Positions 34,274 to 42,358 of a stretch of 64,000 nucleotides of DNA are shown in pieces. The stretch's first letter is position 1. Each line of letters begins with the position of its first letter. Source of the stretch: Paraburkholderia bryophila (GTDB taxonomy: Bacteria; Pseudomonadota; Gammaproteobacteria; Burkholderiales; Burkholderiaceae); the NCBI RefSeq assembly GCF_003269035.1, contig NZ_QLTK01000013.1:105824-169823 (forward strand). Direction: 5' to 3'. The notes beneath the pieces were generated by a model that saw nothing but the letters and a program-made list of their open reading frames with translations, did not search any database and was not told the origin of the DNA. Both the position numbers and the translations under genes were made by a program.

Positions 34274-35362
34274 TCAGTTCGCGCGCCGTCCCGTCGCCGG
34301 ATCGAAGAAATGGAGGTGCTGCGCCGGCAGCGCCACTTGCAGCGCTTCTCCCGCTCCGGGGCGATGCGCATGCGGCAAGCGGACCGTCACGTCGTGCTTG
34401 CCCCAGCGGCCGTGCGCGAGATTGTCCGCGCCGAGCAGCTCGCAGGAATCGACCGTGAGGGTGGCGTGCGCGGCATGCGCGGCGCCCGGCGTCATGTGCT
34501 CCGGCCGGATGCCCAGCGACCATTCGCGTCCCGCCGCGACTTCCCGGCCGATCGACGGCACGTCCGTCAGCGGCAGCTTCGGACCATTGCCGGCCACGTC
34601 GAAACTCGAACCGTCGTCCGACACCCGGCCGTCCAGCAGATTCATGCCCGGCGAACCAATAAAGCTCGCGACGAACACCGTGGCCGGCCGCTCGTAGACT
34701 TCGGTCGGCGCGCCGATCTGCTCGGCGTGCCCCTTGTTCATCACGATCACGCGTTGCGCCAGTGTCATCGCTTCGATCTGATCGTGCGTCACGTACAGGC
34801 TCGTCGTGGCGAGGCGTGCATGCAGACGCTGGATTTCGAGCCGCATCTGCACGCGCAAACGGGCGTCGAGGTTCGACAGCGGTTCGTCGAACAGAAACAC
34901 CGCGGGTTCGCGCACGATCGCGCGGCCCATCGCCACCCGCTGACGCTGGCCGCCCGACAGTTCGCGCGGCTTGCGTTGCAGCAGGGGTTCGAGTTCGAGA
35001 ATCTGCGCGGCGGCCTGCACGCGCTTCGCGATCTGCGCCCGCTCGACACCCGCGATCTTCAGCGCGTAGCCCATGTTTTCGGCCACGCTCATATGCGGGT
35101 AGAGCGCGTAGTTCTGGAACACCATCGCGATGTTGCGGTCTTTCGGCTCCAGTCGGTTGACGACCTTGCCGGCGATCGAAATGCTGCCGTCGGAGATGCC
35201 TTCCAGTCCCGCGACCATCCGCAGCAAGGTGGATTTGCCGCAGCCGGACGGGCCGACCATCACGACGAATTCGCCGTCGGCAACGTCCACGTCGATGCCG
35301 TGCAGCACGAACTGTTTGCCGTCGTAGGTTTTTTTAACGCCTTGCAGAGTCAGTGCAGCCAT
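34274..35362 (-). CDS. ugpC: sn-Glycerol-3-phosphate importer ATPase UgpC
   Basis: A 362-residue MalK-type ATPase: Walker A GPSGCGKST (37-45), signature LSGGQRQRVAMGRA, Walker B VFLFDEPLSNLD, then a C-terminal OB-fold regulatory domain (about 240-360, LGIRPEHM). It energises uptake of glycerol-3-phosphate or its diesters by UgpA and UgpE. It is last in the ugpBAEC order, 108 bp after ugpE. Confidence 0.93.
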   Translation of the reverse strand: MAALTLQGVKKTYDGKQFVLHGIDVDVADGEFVVMVGPSGCGKSTLLRMVAGLEGISDGSISIAGKVVNRLEPKDRNIAMVFQNYALYPHMSVAENMGYALKIAGVERAQIAKRVQAAAQILELEPLLQRKPRELSGGQRQRVAMGRAIVREPAVFLFDEPLSNLDARLRVQMRLEIQRLHARLATTSLYVTHDQIEAMTLAQRVIVMNKGHAEQIGAPTEVYERPATVFVASFIGSPGMNLLDGRVSDDGSSFDVAGNGPKLPLTDVPSIGREVAAGREWSLGIRPEHMTPGAAHAAHATLTVDSCELLGADNLAHGRWGKHDVTVRLPHAHRPGAGEALQVALPAQHLHFFDPATGRRAN

Positions 35363-35470
35363 GCCGTTTTAACCTTTCGTTGCTTGCCGCGTAGCACGCG
35401 GCGTTGTCTCGGTGTTGCTCCGGTGTGGTCGATTGCAATGCTGGAAAACGGGCCGCCGGAGTCGCGCGAG

Positions 35471-36316
35471 TTACTTCTCCGTATCCACGAGCCCGCGCAC
35501 GAACCAGCGCTGCATCGTCAGCACGACCGCAAGCGGCGGCAGGATCGCGAGCAACGTGGCGGTCATCACGAGATGCCATTCGGTCGCGGTGTCGCCGGAA
35601 GCGATCATGCTCTTGATGCCGACCACCGCGGTGGTCAGCGATTGCTGGCTCGAGATCAGGATCGGCCACAGATACTGATTCCAGCCGTAAATGAAGGTGA
35701 TCACGAAGAGCGCCGCCATGTTCGTCTTCGACAGCGGCAGGACCACGTCCCAGAAGAAGCGCATGGCGCCCGCGCCGTCGATGCGTGCCGCTTCCATCAA
35801 CTCGTCCGGCAGTGTCATGAAGAACTGCCGGAACAGGAACGTCGCGGTGGCCGACGCGATCAGCGGCAGCGTCAAACCGCTATACGTGTTGCCCAGATGC
35901 ATCGACGTGACGACCTGCACGGTCGGAAAAATCCGCACTTCGACCGGCAGCATCAGCGTGATGAAGATCAGCCAGAACGCGAGATTGCGAAACGGAAAGC
36001 GGAAGAACACGATCGCGTACGCGGAGATCATCGAGACGGAAATCTTGCCGATCGCGATCGCCAGCGCCATCACGAGGCTGTTCAGCAGCATGCGGCCGAA
36101 CGGCGCGGCCGCGTTGCCGCTGCCCTGCGACCAGACCGTCGCGATGTTCTCGAACAGATGCGTGCTCGGCACCAGCGAGAGCGGCACGCTGAACACTTCG
36201 TGCTCGCTCATGGTCGCCGCGCAGAACGCGACGTACACCGGAAACACCACCAGCACGACGCCCAGAAGCAGCACCGCATGACAGAAGAGGTCGAAACCGC
36301 GGCGGTTCTCGATCAT
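35471..36316 (-). CDS. ugpE: sn-Glycerol-3-phosphate importer permease UgpE
   Basis: A 281-residue inner-membrane permease with six helices. The ATPase-docking EAA loop reads EAARIDGAGAMRFFWDVVLP. Its start overlaps the ugpA stop by 4 bp (ATGA type), indicating coupling. It forms the channel with UgpA. Confidence 0.94.
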   Translation of the reverse strand: MIENRRGFDLFCHAVLLLGVVLVVFPVYVAFCAATMSEHEVFSVPLSLVPSTHLFENIATVWSQGSGNAAAPFGRMLLNSLVMALAIAIGKISVSMISAYAIVFFRFPFRNLAFWLIFITLMLPVEVRIFPTVQVVTSMHLGNTYSGLTLPLIASATATFLFRQFFMTLPDELMEAARIDGAGAMRFFWDVVLPLSKTNMAALFVITFIYGWNQYLWPILISSQQSLTTAVVGIKSMIASGDTATEWHLVMTATLLAILPPLAVVLTMQRWFVRGLVDTEK

Positions 36317-37197
36317 GAGTATTGAACCTTGCGTTCGATAAAGCGGAATTGCACGACGGTCAGCGCGACGACGATCACCATCAGGATCACCGATTGCGCG
36401 CCGGAACTGCCGATGTCGAGTCCTTGAAAGCCTTCGGCGAAGATCTTGTAGATCAGCGTGCGCGTAGCTTGCGCGGGGCCGCCGCCGGTGGCCGCGTCGA
36501 TCACCGGGAAGGTGTCGAAGAACGCGTAGGTGATGTTGATCACCAGCAGGAAGAAGCTGGTCGGCGACAGCAGCGGCAACGCAATGCCGAAGAAGCGCCG
36601 CACCGGCCCGGCGCCGTCGATCGCTGCCGCTTCGATCAGCGAACGCGGAATCGCCTGCAAGCCGGCGTAGAAGAACAGGAAGTTGTAGCTGACCTGCTGC
36701 CAGACCGAAGCCAGCACGACCAGAAACATTGCCTGGCTCGCGTTCAACGCGTGATTCCAGACAATGCCGTATTTAGCAAGCGCGTAAGTAACGAGGCCGA
36801 TGCTCGGATTGAACAGGAACGACCACAGCACGGCGGCGATCGCGGGCGCGACCGCATACGGCCAGATCAGCAGCGTTCGGTAGACCTTCGCGCCGCGCAC
36901 CACGCGATCCGCGCAGACCGCCAGCAGCAGCGAGATCACCAGCCCTGACACGGTGACGAGCGCGCAAAAAATCAGCGTCGTATAGAACGACGACAGATAG
37001 AGCGGATCGGCGAACAGTTGCTTGAAATTCGCGAGCCCGACGAATTCGCTCGACGTGCCGAACGCGTCCTGACTCTGCGTGGACTGCCACAGCGCCTCGC
37101 CGGCCGGCCACAAAAAGAACAGCAGCGTGATCGCGAGTTGCGGTGCGACGAGCAGGTAGGGCAGCAGGCTGGTGCCGAAGCTGGAGCGCTTTTCCAT
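36313..37197 (-). CDS. ugpA: sn-Glycerol-3-phosphate importer permease UgpA
   Basis: A 294-residue inner-membrane permease with six helices and the EAA loop EAAAIDGAGPVRRFFGIALP. The N-terminus MEKRSSFGTSLLPYLLVAPQ is typical of MalF-type subunits. It lies 100 bp after ugpB and overlaps ugpE. Confidence 0.94.
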   Translation of the reverse strand: MEKRSSFGTSLLPYLLVAPQLAITLLFFLWPAGEALWQSTQSQDAFGTSSEFVGLANFKQLFADPLYLSSFYTTLIFCALVTVSGLVISLLLAVCADRVVRGAKVYRTLLIWPYAVAPAIAAVLWSFLFNPSIGLVTYALAKYGIVWNHALNASQAMFLVVLASVWQQVSYNFLFFYAGLQAIPRSLIEAAAIDGAGPVRRFFGIALPLLSPTSFFLLVINITYAFFDTFPVIDAATGGGPAQATRTLIYKIFAEGFQGLDIGSSGAQSVILMVIVVALTVVQFRFIERKVQYS

Positions 37198-37297
37198 CGA
37201 ATCTTCCCAAGGTTCCGCGGTGACTGCGGGTTCCGCTGCGGCCGCAACGGAACCCGGCTCGCGCTTGCTACGTAGTGCGCGCGAGCCGGTTGCTCAC

Positions 37298-38623
37298 TTA
37301 GTTGCCGGCTTTCTCGAAGCGACGCAGCAGGTCATCGCCACGCGAGACCGACGAGTCGAGCGCCTGTTGCGGCGTCTTCTTGTCCGCCCAGACCTGTTCG
37401 AGTTCTTCGTCGATCACGGTGCGGATCTGCGGCATGTTGCCCAGGCGCAGACCCTTCGTGTACGGCAGCGGCGGCTTGTTGAGCATCTGCTTGATGGCGG
37501 TGTCGCTGCCGGGGTTCTTCTCGTAGAAGCCTTGCTGCTGCGTCAACTGATACGCGGCGGTGGTGACCGGCAGGTAGCCGGTATCCTGGTGCCACTTCGC
37601 GGCAACCGGTGCCGACGAGAGATACGCAAGGAACTTCGCCACGCCCTTGTATGTAGCCGGATCCTTGCCCGACAACACCCACAGGCTCGCTCCGCCAATG
37701 ATCGCATTCTGCGGCGCGCCCTTCACGCTCGCGTCGTACGGCATCATGCCGGTGCCGAAATTGAACTTCGCGTATTTCTTGATGGTGGCGAGCGACCCCG
37801 ACGAGTTCGTGATGATCCCGCAGTCGCCGCTATAGAACTTCGACACCGGTTCGTCCTTGCGGCCGACGTAGGTAAAGGTGCCTTCTTTCTGCATGTTCTG
37901 CAGGAACTGGATGTGCGCGACCTGCAGCGGCTTGTTGAATTCGAGTTGCGCATCCGCGCCGTCGAAGCCGTTGTTCTTCGACGCGAACGGCGCGCCATGC
38001 CACGCACTGTAGTTCTCGAGCTGAATCCAGCTCTGCCAGCCCGACGAATAACCGCACGCCATGCCCGACGCTTTCAGCTTCTGCGCGTCGGTTTGCAGTT
38101 CGGCCCAGGTCTTCGGCGGCTGGTTCGGGTCGAGACCCGCTTTCTTGAAGGCGTCCTTGTTGTAGTACAGCACCGGCGTCGAGCTGTTGAACGGCATCGA
38201 GATCAGCCCACCGGTCTTCGCGTCGCTGTAATAGCTGGCAATGGTCGGCACGAAGGCCTTTTCGTCGAGCGGCACGCCGGCTTGCTTGAATACTTCCGAG
38301 ACGGGGATCACGGCCTTCCTCGCCTGCATCATCGTGGCGGTGCCGACTTCGTAGACCTGCAGGATCGCGGGCGCATTGCCGGCGCGATACGCGGCGATGC
38401 CGGCGGCGAGCGTCTGGTCGTAGGAGCCTTTGAAGACCGGCACGATCTTGTAGTCGCTTTGCGACGCGTTGAAAGCGTTGGCGATATCGTTCAGACGTTC
38501 GCCCAACGCGGCTTCCATGCCGTGCCAGAACTGGATTTCAGTTGCGGCCTGGGCCGCCTGGCTGACGCCGACGCTCAACACGGCGGCTACGGAAAGCGTA
38601 CGGAACAGCGGCTTCAAACTCAT
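37298..38623 (-). CDS. ugpB: sn-Glycerol-3-phosphate-binding periplasmic protein UgpB
   Basis: A 441-residue solute-binding protein. The start at 38623 has AGGAGA upstream and gives a Sec signal peptide (MSLKPLFRTLSVAAVLSVGV, cleavage after AQA near residue 27). The mature protein begins ATEIQFWHGMEAALGERLN, matching E. coli UgpB. It captures glycerol-3-phosphate and glycerophosphodiesters for UgpAEC. It is first of the operon and divergent from the GDPD-like gene. Confidence 0.94.
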   Translation of the reverse strand: MSLKPLFRTLSVAAVLSVGVSQAAQAATEIQFWHGMEAALGERLNDIANAFNASQSDYKIVPVFKGSYDQTLAAGIAAYRAGNAPAILQVYEVGTATMMQARKAVIPVSEVFKQAGVPLDEKAFVPTIASYYSDAKTGGLISMPFNSSTPVLYYNKDAFKKAGLDPNQPPKTWAELQTDAQKLKASGMACGYSSGWQSWIQLENYSAWHGAPFASKNNGFDGADAQLEFNKPLQVAHIQFLQNMQKEGTFTYVGRKDEPVSKFYSGDCGIITNSSGSLATIKKYAKFNFGTGMMPYDASVKGAPQNAIIGGASLWVLSGKDPATYKGVAKFLAYLSSAPVAAKWHQDTGYLPVTTAAYQLTQQQGFYEKNPGSDTAIKQMLNKPPLPYTKGLRLGNMPQIRTVIDEELEQVWADKKTPQQALDSSVSRGDDLLRRFEKAGN

Positions 38624-38987
38624 CGGTGGGTCTCCTGTCGACCAGGGTTGGCGCATTAGCGCTTACGCTGGTCCCATGCAAGATCCTTGCGGATCGGAAC
38701 GGGCGCGGTTGCGAATCGCGCGATTCTAGTTGTGTTCGATGACATTCCGGCGTCGGAGGCCGGGCGGCGTGACGCGCTTTTGGCGGGCGCCGACTGCGGC
38801 AATTTAACATCGGCTGTCACGAAACGGAAACATGATCGTCTGAAGGCCGTTTTTGCGCCGCGTCAACGCGCGATCACGTTCGCTGGACTTGGCCGTCGAT
38901 GCGTTGGCATGATGGATGGCGCAATGGGCGCGTGCTTTGCGCGATGGACGGCACGCTACGTCACGCTACTTTTAATCAGGATTCCAG
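38624..38987. other. Divergent control region between ugpB and the GDPD-like gene
   Basis: 364 bp. A TAGAAT -10-like box lies on the minus strand (38728-38723) towards ugpB, without a good -35 box. CTGTCAC at 38814-38820 resembles one half of a Pho box, but the second half is poor. No gene seen. Confidence 0.4.
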
Positions 38988-39959
38988 ATGCTTGATTTAG
39001 TGCAGCGGGTGGTGGCTGGTTCGATCCCGGCTCTCGTATTGGCAGGCTGTTCGTTGGCGTCGGGCAATGCGGGCGACGGCACGCAGTTCACGGCGTTGCC
39101 GCTCATCATCGCTCACCGAGGCGGCACGGGCGATGCGCCGGAAAATACCCTGGAGGCGATCCGGCTGTCGGTCGAACATCGCGCCGACGTGATGTGGCTG
39201 TCGGTGCAGTTGAGCAAAGACGGCGTGCCGGTTCTGTACCGGCCGGCGGATCTGTCCGCGTTGACCGACGCGAAAGGTCCGGTGTCGGACTACACCGCAG
39301 CCGAACTCTCACTGTTGAATGCCGGTTGGAGCTTCCGTCAGGGCGACGCCTATCCCTATCGCGATCGTCCCGTCGGCATTCCCACGCTGCGTGCGGCGTT
39401 GCGCGCCGTGCCGCCGACCATGCCGGTGATCCTCGATATGAAGGCGCTGCCCGCGGAGTCGCAGACGCAAGCGGTGGCGCGGGTACTGGACGACGAACAG
39501 GCGTGGTCGAGGGTGTCGATCTATTCGACCGAGGCGGATTACCAGCAGACGTTCGCTGCATATCCGCAGGCCAAACTGTTCGAATCGCGCGACGCCACGC
39601 GTGGCCGGTTGGTGCGTGTGTTGCTGAATCAAGGTTGCGTGGATGCGCCGGGCGAACATGCCATGAGCGCGTTCGAACTGCATCGCGCCTTGACCGTGCT
39701 GGAAAAATTCACGCTGGGCGAGGGACAGTCGGACGTGCAGGCCACGTTGTGGACGCCGGCAACCGTCGCGTGTTTCCGGCAGAAGCCCGACGTACGAATC
39801 GTCGCGATCGCGGTGAACAACGCGAACGATTATCAGACGGCCGCGTGTCTCGGGATCGATGCCGTGCTGGCGGATTCACCGTCGAAGATGGTGCCGCTCA
39901 AGGAAGGCGCTGTGCTGCCGCTGCGCTGCGAACGAGCTGCGGCAGCAGGCGGTCAGTAA
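38988..39959 (+). CDS. GDPD-fold lipoprotein with degenerate active site (UgpQ-like)
   Basis: 323 residues. An N-terminal lipoprotein signal (LVLAGC, lipid Cys21) suggests membrane attachment on the periplasmic side. The TIM-barrel glycerophosphodiesterase start is clear: IIAHRGGTGDAPENTLEAI, with His43 and Glu52. The next motif, normally VELDVQLTKDG...HD, reads MWLSVQLSKDGVPVLYRP: the metal-binding Glu and Asp are Trp70 and Ser72, and the second catalytic His is Arg85. The barrel Glu is Asp150 (VILDMKA). It faces ugpBAEC, which fits a glycerophosphodiester link, but catalysis is doubtful. Confidence 0.82.
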   Translation: MLDLVQRVVAGSIPALVLAGCSLASGNAGDGTQFTALPLIIAHRGGTGDAPENTLEAIRLSVEHRADVMWLSVQLSKDGVPVLYRPADLSALTDAKGPVSDYTAAELSLLNAGWSFRQGDAYPYRDRPVGIPTLRAALRAVPPTMPVILDMKALPAESQTQAVARVLDDEQAWSRVSIYSTEADYQQTFAAYPQAKLFESRDATRGRLVRVLLNQGCVDAPGEHAMSAFELHRALTVLEKFTLGEGQSDVQATLWTPATVACFRQKPDVRIVAIAVNNANDYQTAACLGIDAVLADSPSKMVPLKEGAVLPLRCERAAAAGGQ

Positions 39960-40001
39960 GGTCTTGGGCTTGGGTTTGGGTTTGCGCATTGCGCGACGTA
40001 G

Positions 40002-40352
40002 TCAGAGCTGCGAATACTTTGTCGCCGTCCCTTTGCATTTCTCCACCGGGTAACGCTCTTCGTTCAGCGCCACTTTCTCCATGGCGGCTTCGACCAGATC
40101 GAAGCCTGCGGTGTGAGCGACCAGCATCAGGTAAATGAACACATCCGCGCACTCATGCTCCAGATGTTTTTTGCGCGTTGGGTCGAGCAACAAGGCGTCT
40201 ACCTCCGCATCGCTCTTCCACTGGATCGTCTCCAGCAATTCGCCGGCTTCGATGCTGGTCGACACGATCAGGTTGCGCAACGTGTGAAACTGTTTCCAGT
40301 CGCGGGCCTCGCGGAACGCAAGCACCCGTTCGAGCAGATCGCTGGTGGTCAT
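40002..40352 (-). CDS. MazG-like nucleotide pyrophosphohydrolase
   Basis: A 116-residue single-domain all-alpha NTP pyrophosphatase. The metal-binding pattern EAGELLE (about residues 35-41) and HECADVFIYLMLVAHT (about 65-80) supply the E-x-x-E and E-x-x-D acidic pairs. Small MazG/RS21-C6-like enzymes clear non-canonical dNTPs. The ATG at 40352 starts MTTSDLLERVL. It follows ychF on the same strand but is separated by a terminator. Confidence 0.88.
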   Translation of the reverse strand: MTTSDLLERVLAFREARDWKQFHTLRNLIVSTSIEAGELLETIQWKSDAEVDALLLDPTRKKHLEHECADVFIYLMLVAHTAGFDLVEAAMEKVALNEERYPVEKCKGTATKYSQL

Positions 40353-40370
40353 GGCTTGACTTTCCTTTGC

Positions 40371-40424
40371 TGAAAAAGAAAAAGCCCGCGATAAACGGGC
40401 TTTAACGGGCTTTAACGGGCTTTA
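40371..40424 (-). terminator. ychF terminator with a triplicated 10-bp arm
   Basis: On the minus strand AAAGCCCG, loop, CGGGCTTT and a T-rich run make a terminator downstream of ychF. The upstream arm is present three times as the tandem 10-mer ACGGGCTTTA (40395-40404, 40405-40414, 40415-40424 on the plus strand). Any copy could pair with AAAGCCCG at 40381-40388. Confidence 0.8.
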
Positions 40425-40472
40425 GCGGGACGGCGGCAAGATCGCAATGGATCTGGCAGGCTGGTCCGATAC

Positions 40473-41567
40473 TTAGACGTTGAACAGGAAGTTCATTACG
40501 TCGCCATCGTGCACGACGTATTCCTTCCCTTCCGCGCGCATCTTGCCGGCTTCTTTCGCGCCTTGCTCACCCTTGAAGGCGATGAAGTCGTTGAACGCGA
40601 TGGTCTGCGCGCGAATGAAGCCGCGCTCGAAGTCCGTATGGATTGCGCCTGCTGCCTGCGGCGCGGTGTCGCCAATATGAATCGTCCATGCGCGCACTTC
40701 CTTCACGCCGGCCGTGAAATACGTTTGCAGACCCAGCAGCTTGAACGCCGCGCGGATGACGCGGTTCAGGCCCGGCTCTTCCATGCCCATGTCGGCGAGG
40801 AACACTTCCATGTCCGCTTCGTCGAGATCGGCGATTTCCGCTTCGATCGCCGCGCACACCGCCACGACCGGCGCATTTTCCGCTGCCGCAAACTTCGTGA
40901 CCGCGTCCAGGTGCGGATTGTTCTCGAAACCGTCGTCTTTCACGTTCGCCACGTACATGGTCGGCTTCGCGGTAATCAGGCAGAACGGCTTGAGCGTCGC
41001 TTTTTCTTCGTCCGACAGATCGAGCGCGCGGACCGGCTTGGCCTGGTCGAGTTGCGCGCGGACCTTTTCGAGCACCGCGGCGTTCTTGGCGGCTTCCTTG
41101 TCGTTGCCCGACTTGGCCGCCTTGGAATAGCGCGACAGCGCTTTTTCGACCGTTGCGAGGTCGGCCAGCGCCAATTCGGTGTTAATCACTTCGATGTCCG
41201 ACAGCGGGTCGACCTTGTTCGCGACGTGAATGACGTTGTCGTCTTCGAAGCAGCGCACCACGTGCGTGATCGCGTCGGTTTCGCGGATGTTCGCGAGGAA
41301 CTGGTTGCCGAGGCCTTCGCCCTTGCTCGCGCCGGCCACCAGACCGGCGATGTCGACGAACTCGACCACCGCCGGCAGGATGCGCTCCGGCTTGACGATT
41401 TCAGCGAGCGCCTTCAGACGCGCGTCCGGCACTTCGACGATGCCGACGTTCGGCTCGATCGTGCAGAACGGGTAGTTTTCGGCGGCGATGCCCGCCTTGG
41501 TCAGCGCATTGAACAGGGTGGACTTGCCGACGTTAGGCAGGCCGACGATGCCGCATTTGAGGCTCAT
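40473..41567 (-). CDS. ychF: Redox-responsive P-loop ATPase YchF
   Basis: A 364-residue Obg-family protein (OLA1/YchF), which prefers ATP over GTP. G1 is GLPNVGKST (9-17). The G4 region and helical insert follow, and the C-terminal TGS domain includes RAWTIHIGDTAPQAAGAIHT and ends GKEYVVHDGDVMNFLFNV. It binds ribosomes and modulates translation and the stress response. A terminator follows. Confidence 0.97.
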   Translation of the reverse strand: MSLKCGIVGLPNVGKSTLFNALTKAGIAAENYPFCTIEPNVGIVEVPDARLKALAEIVKPERILPAVVEFVDIAGLVAGASKGEGLGNQFLANIRETDAITHVVRCFEDDNVIHVANKVDPLSDIEVINTELALADLATVEKALSRYSKAAKSGNDKEAAKNAAVLEKVRAQLDQAKPVRALDLSDEEKATLKPFCLITAKPTMYVANVKDDGFENNPHLDAVTKFAAAENAPVVAVCAAIEAEIADLDEADMEVFLADMGMEEPGLNRVIRAAFKLLGLQTYFTAGVKEVRAWTIHIGDTAPQAAGAIHTDFERGFIRAQTIAFNDFIAFKGEQGAKEAGKMRAEGKEYVVHDGDVMNFLFNV

Positions 41568-41899
41568 GGAAATCCTTCAGTGATTCAGTAAGTTGCGTGA
41601 TGCGCTCGACGCTGTATGCAGGAGTCGAAAAGCCTTCGCGTTTGGCGTGGCGGCGAACCGCAGCGGAGCAGGACAAGACACCGGGTCGGGCAGGGCCTCG
41701 ACGGTCCCGGGCGAGTCTCGTCACGGAAAGCGCAATTGTAACCCGTTCGGATCGGCTTCCTGAGCAGGGCGTGGCAAACCTGTCCCGTCACGAAACGCAC
41801 GCAAACGGCCGTCAACCGCGAAAACCCCGCGCGGCCGATTCGTCAGATCAATGTAAGATGGCCGTCCGGGGCCGCTAGAGCCCTTTCCGAGAAAGCATC
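41568..41899. other. Divergent intergenic region, no gene recognised
   Basis: 332 bp between ychF and the gene at 41900. TAAGAT near 41853 could be a -10 box for the plus-strand gene. I see no other structure. Confidence 0.4.
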
Positions 41900-42259
41900 A
41901 TGAAAATAACAACCTATCTGAGATGGGGCGCGGGCATTGCGCTGGCGGCTGGTGTCGTCGTGTGGCTGCTACCTAATTACGACGAGGCGCAGGCCGCCAC
42001 CGACCGCCAGACGGTCAACTGCATGGCGAACGCGCTCACCCTCGACGATAAGCGCCGTATCGCCGGGTTCGCCGACACCAACGACTTCGACTCGTTGTGG
42101 CGCGTCTATGACCGGGTGTTCCCGGACTGCATGGTGCGGGGCGACCAGCGTGACCATAAGCGCGAACTGGTGTCGAACGCGTGGCGGGTGCTGTCGTCCG
42201 ATCGTGACTTCATGCTGCTGCGCGAATCCCATGCGGCGCACGCTGCGCAAGGGCAGTAG
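41900..42259 (+). CDS. Small exported hypothetical protein, 119 residues
   Basis: I do not recognise the family. An N-terminal hydrophobic segment (about 8-25) reads as a signal peptide or anchor, cleaved perhaps at AQA near residue 32. The mature part is soluble with two cysteines (VNCMAN and FPDCMV), probably a disulfide, and is otherwise helical and charged. The start ATG at 41900 follows GAGAAAGC. Its stop lies 99 bp before the UbiH-like start. Confidence 0.75.
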   Translation: MKITTYLRWGAGIALAAGVVVWLLPNYDEAQAATDRQTVNCMANALTLDDKRRIAGFADTNDFDSLWRVYDRVFPDCMVRGDQRDHKRELVSNAWRVLSSDRDFMLLRESHAAHAAQGQ

Positions 42260-42346
42260 CGCACGAGTAGCGCACTAATCGACGGATACCTTGTTCCGGG
42301 CCAAATGTGCCGCGCGCCTCGATCCGTCCCCGGCAACCCCCGCAGC

Positions 42347-42358
42347 TATAATGCGCGC
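42347..42358 (+). promoter_or_regulatory. TATAAT box directly upstream of the UbiH-like start codon
   Basis: A perfect -10 hexamer at 42347-42352 is followed by six bases and then ATG at 42359. Transcription would begin at or next to the A of the start codon. No ribosome site is seen upstream, and no good -35 box. Candidate leaderless mRNA. Confidence 0.5.

Noticed and set aside
34187..36325. Long plus-strand frame opposite ugpC and ugpE
   Set aside because: No motif or signal, and it runs against two conserved transporter genes.
38814..38835. Possible Pho box between ugpB and the GDPD-like gene
   Set aside because: CTGTCAC is a good half-site, but the second half (CGGAAAC) matches only 3 of 7 bases, and the site is about 75 bp from the ugpB -10-like box.
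38988..39959. Calling the GDPD-like gene ugpQ outright
   Set aside because: Neighbourhood fits, but the active-site substitutions make the enzyme assignment unsafe.
40395..40424. Tandem 10-mers considered as a CRISPR or iteron array
   Set aside because: Only three units, no spacers, and they coincide with the terminator arm of ychF.
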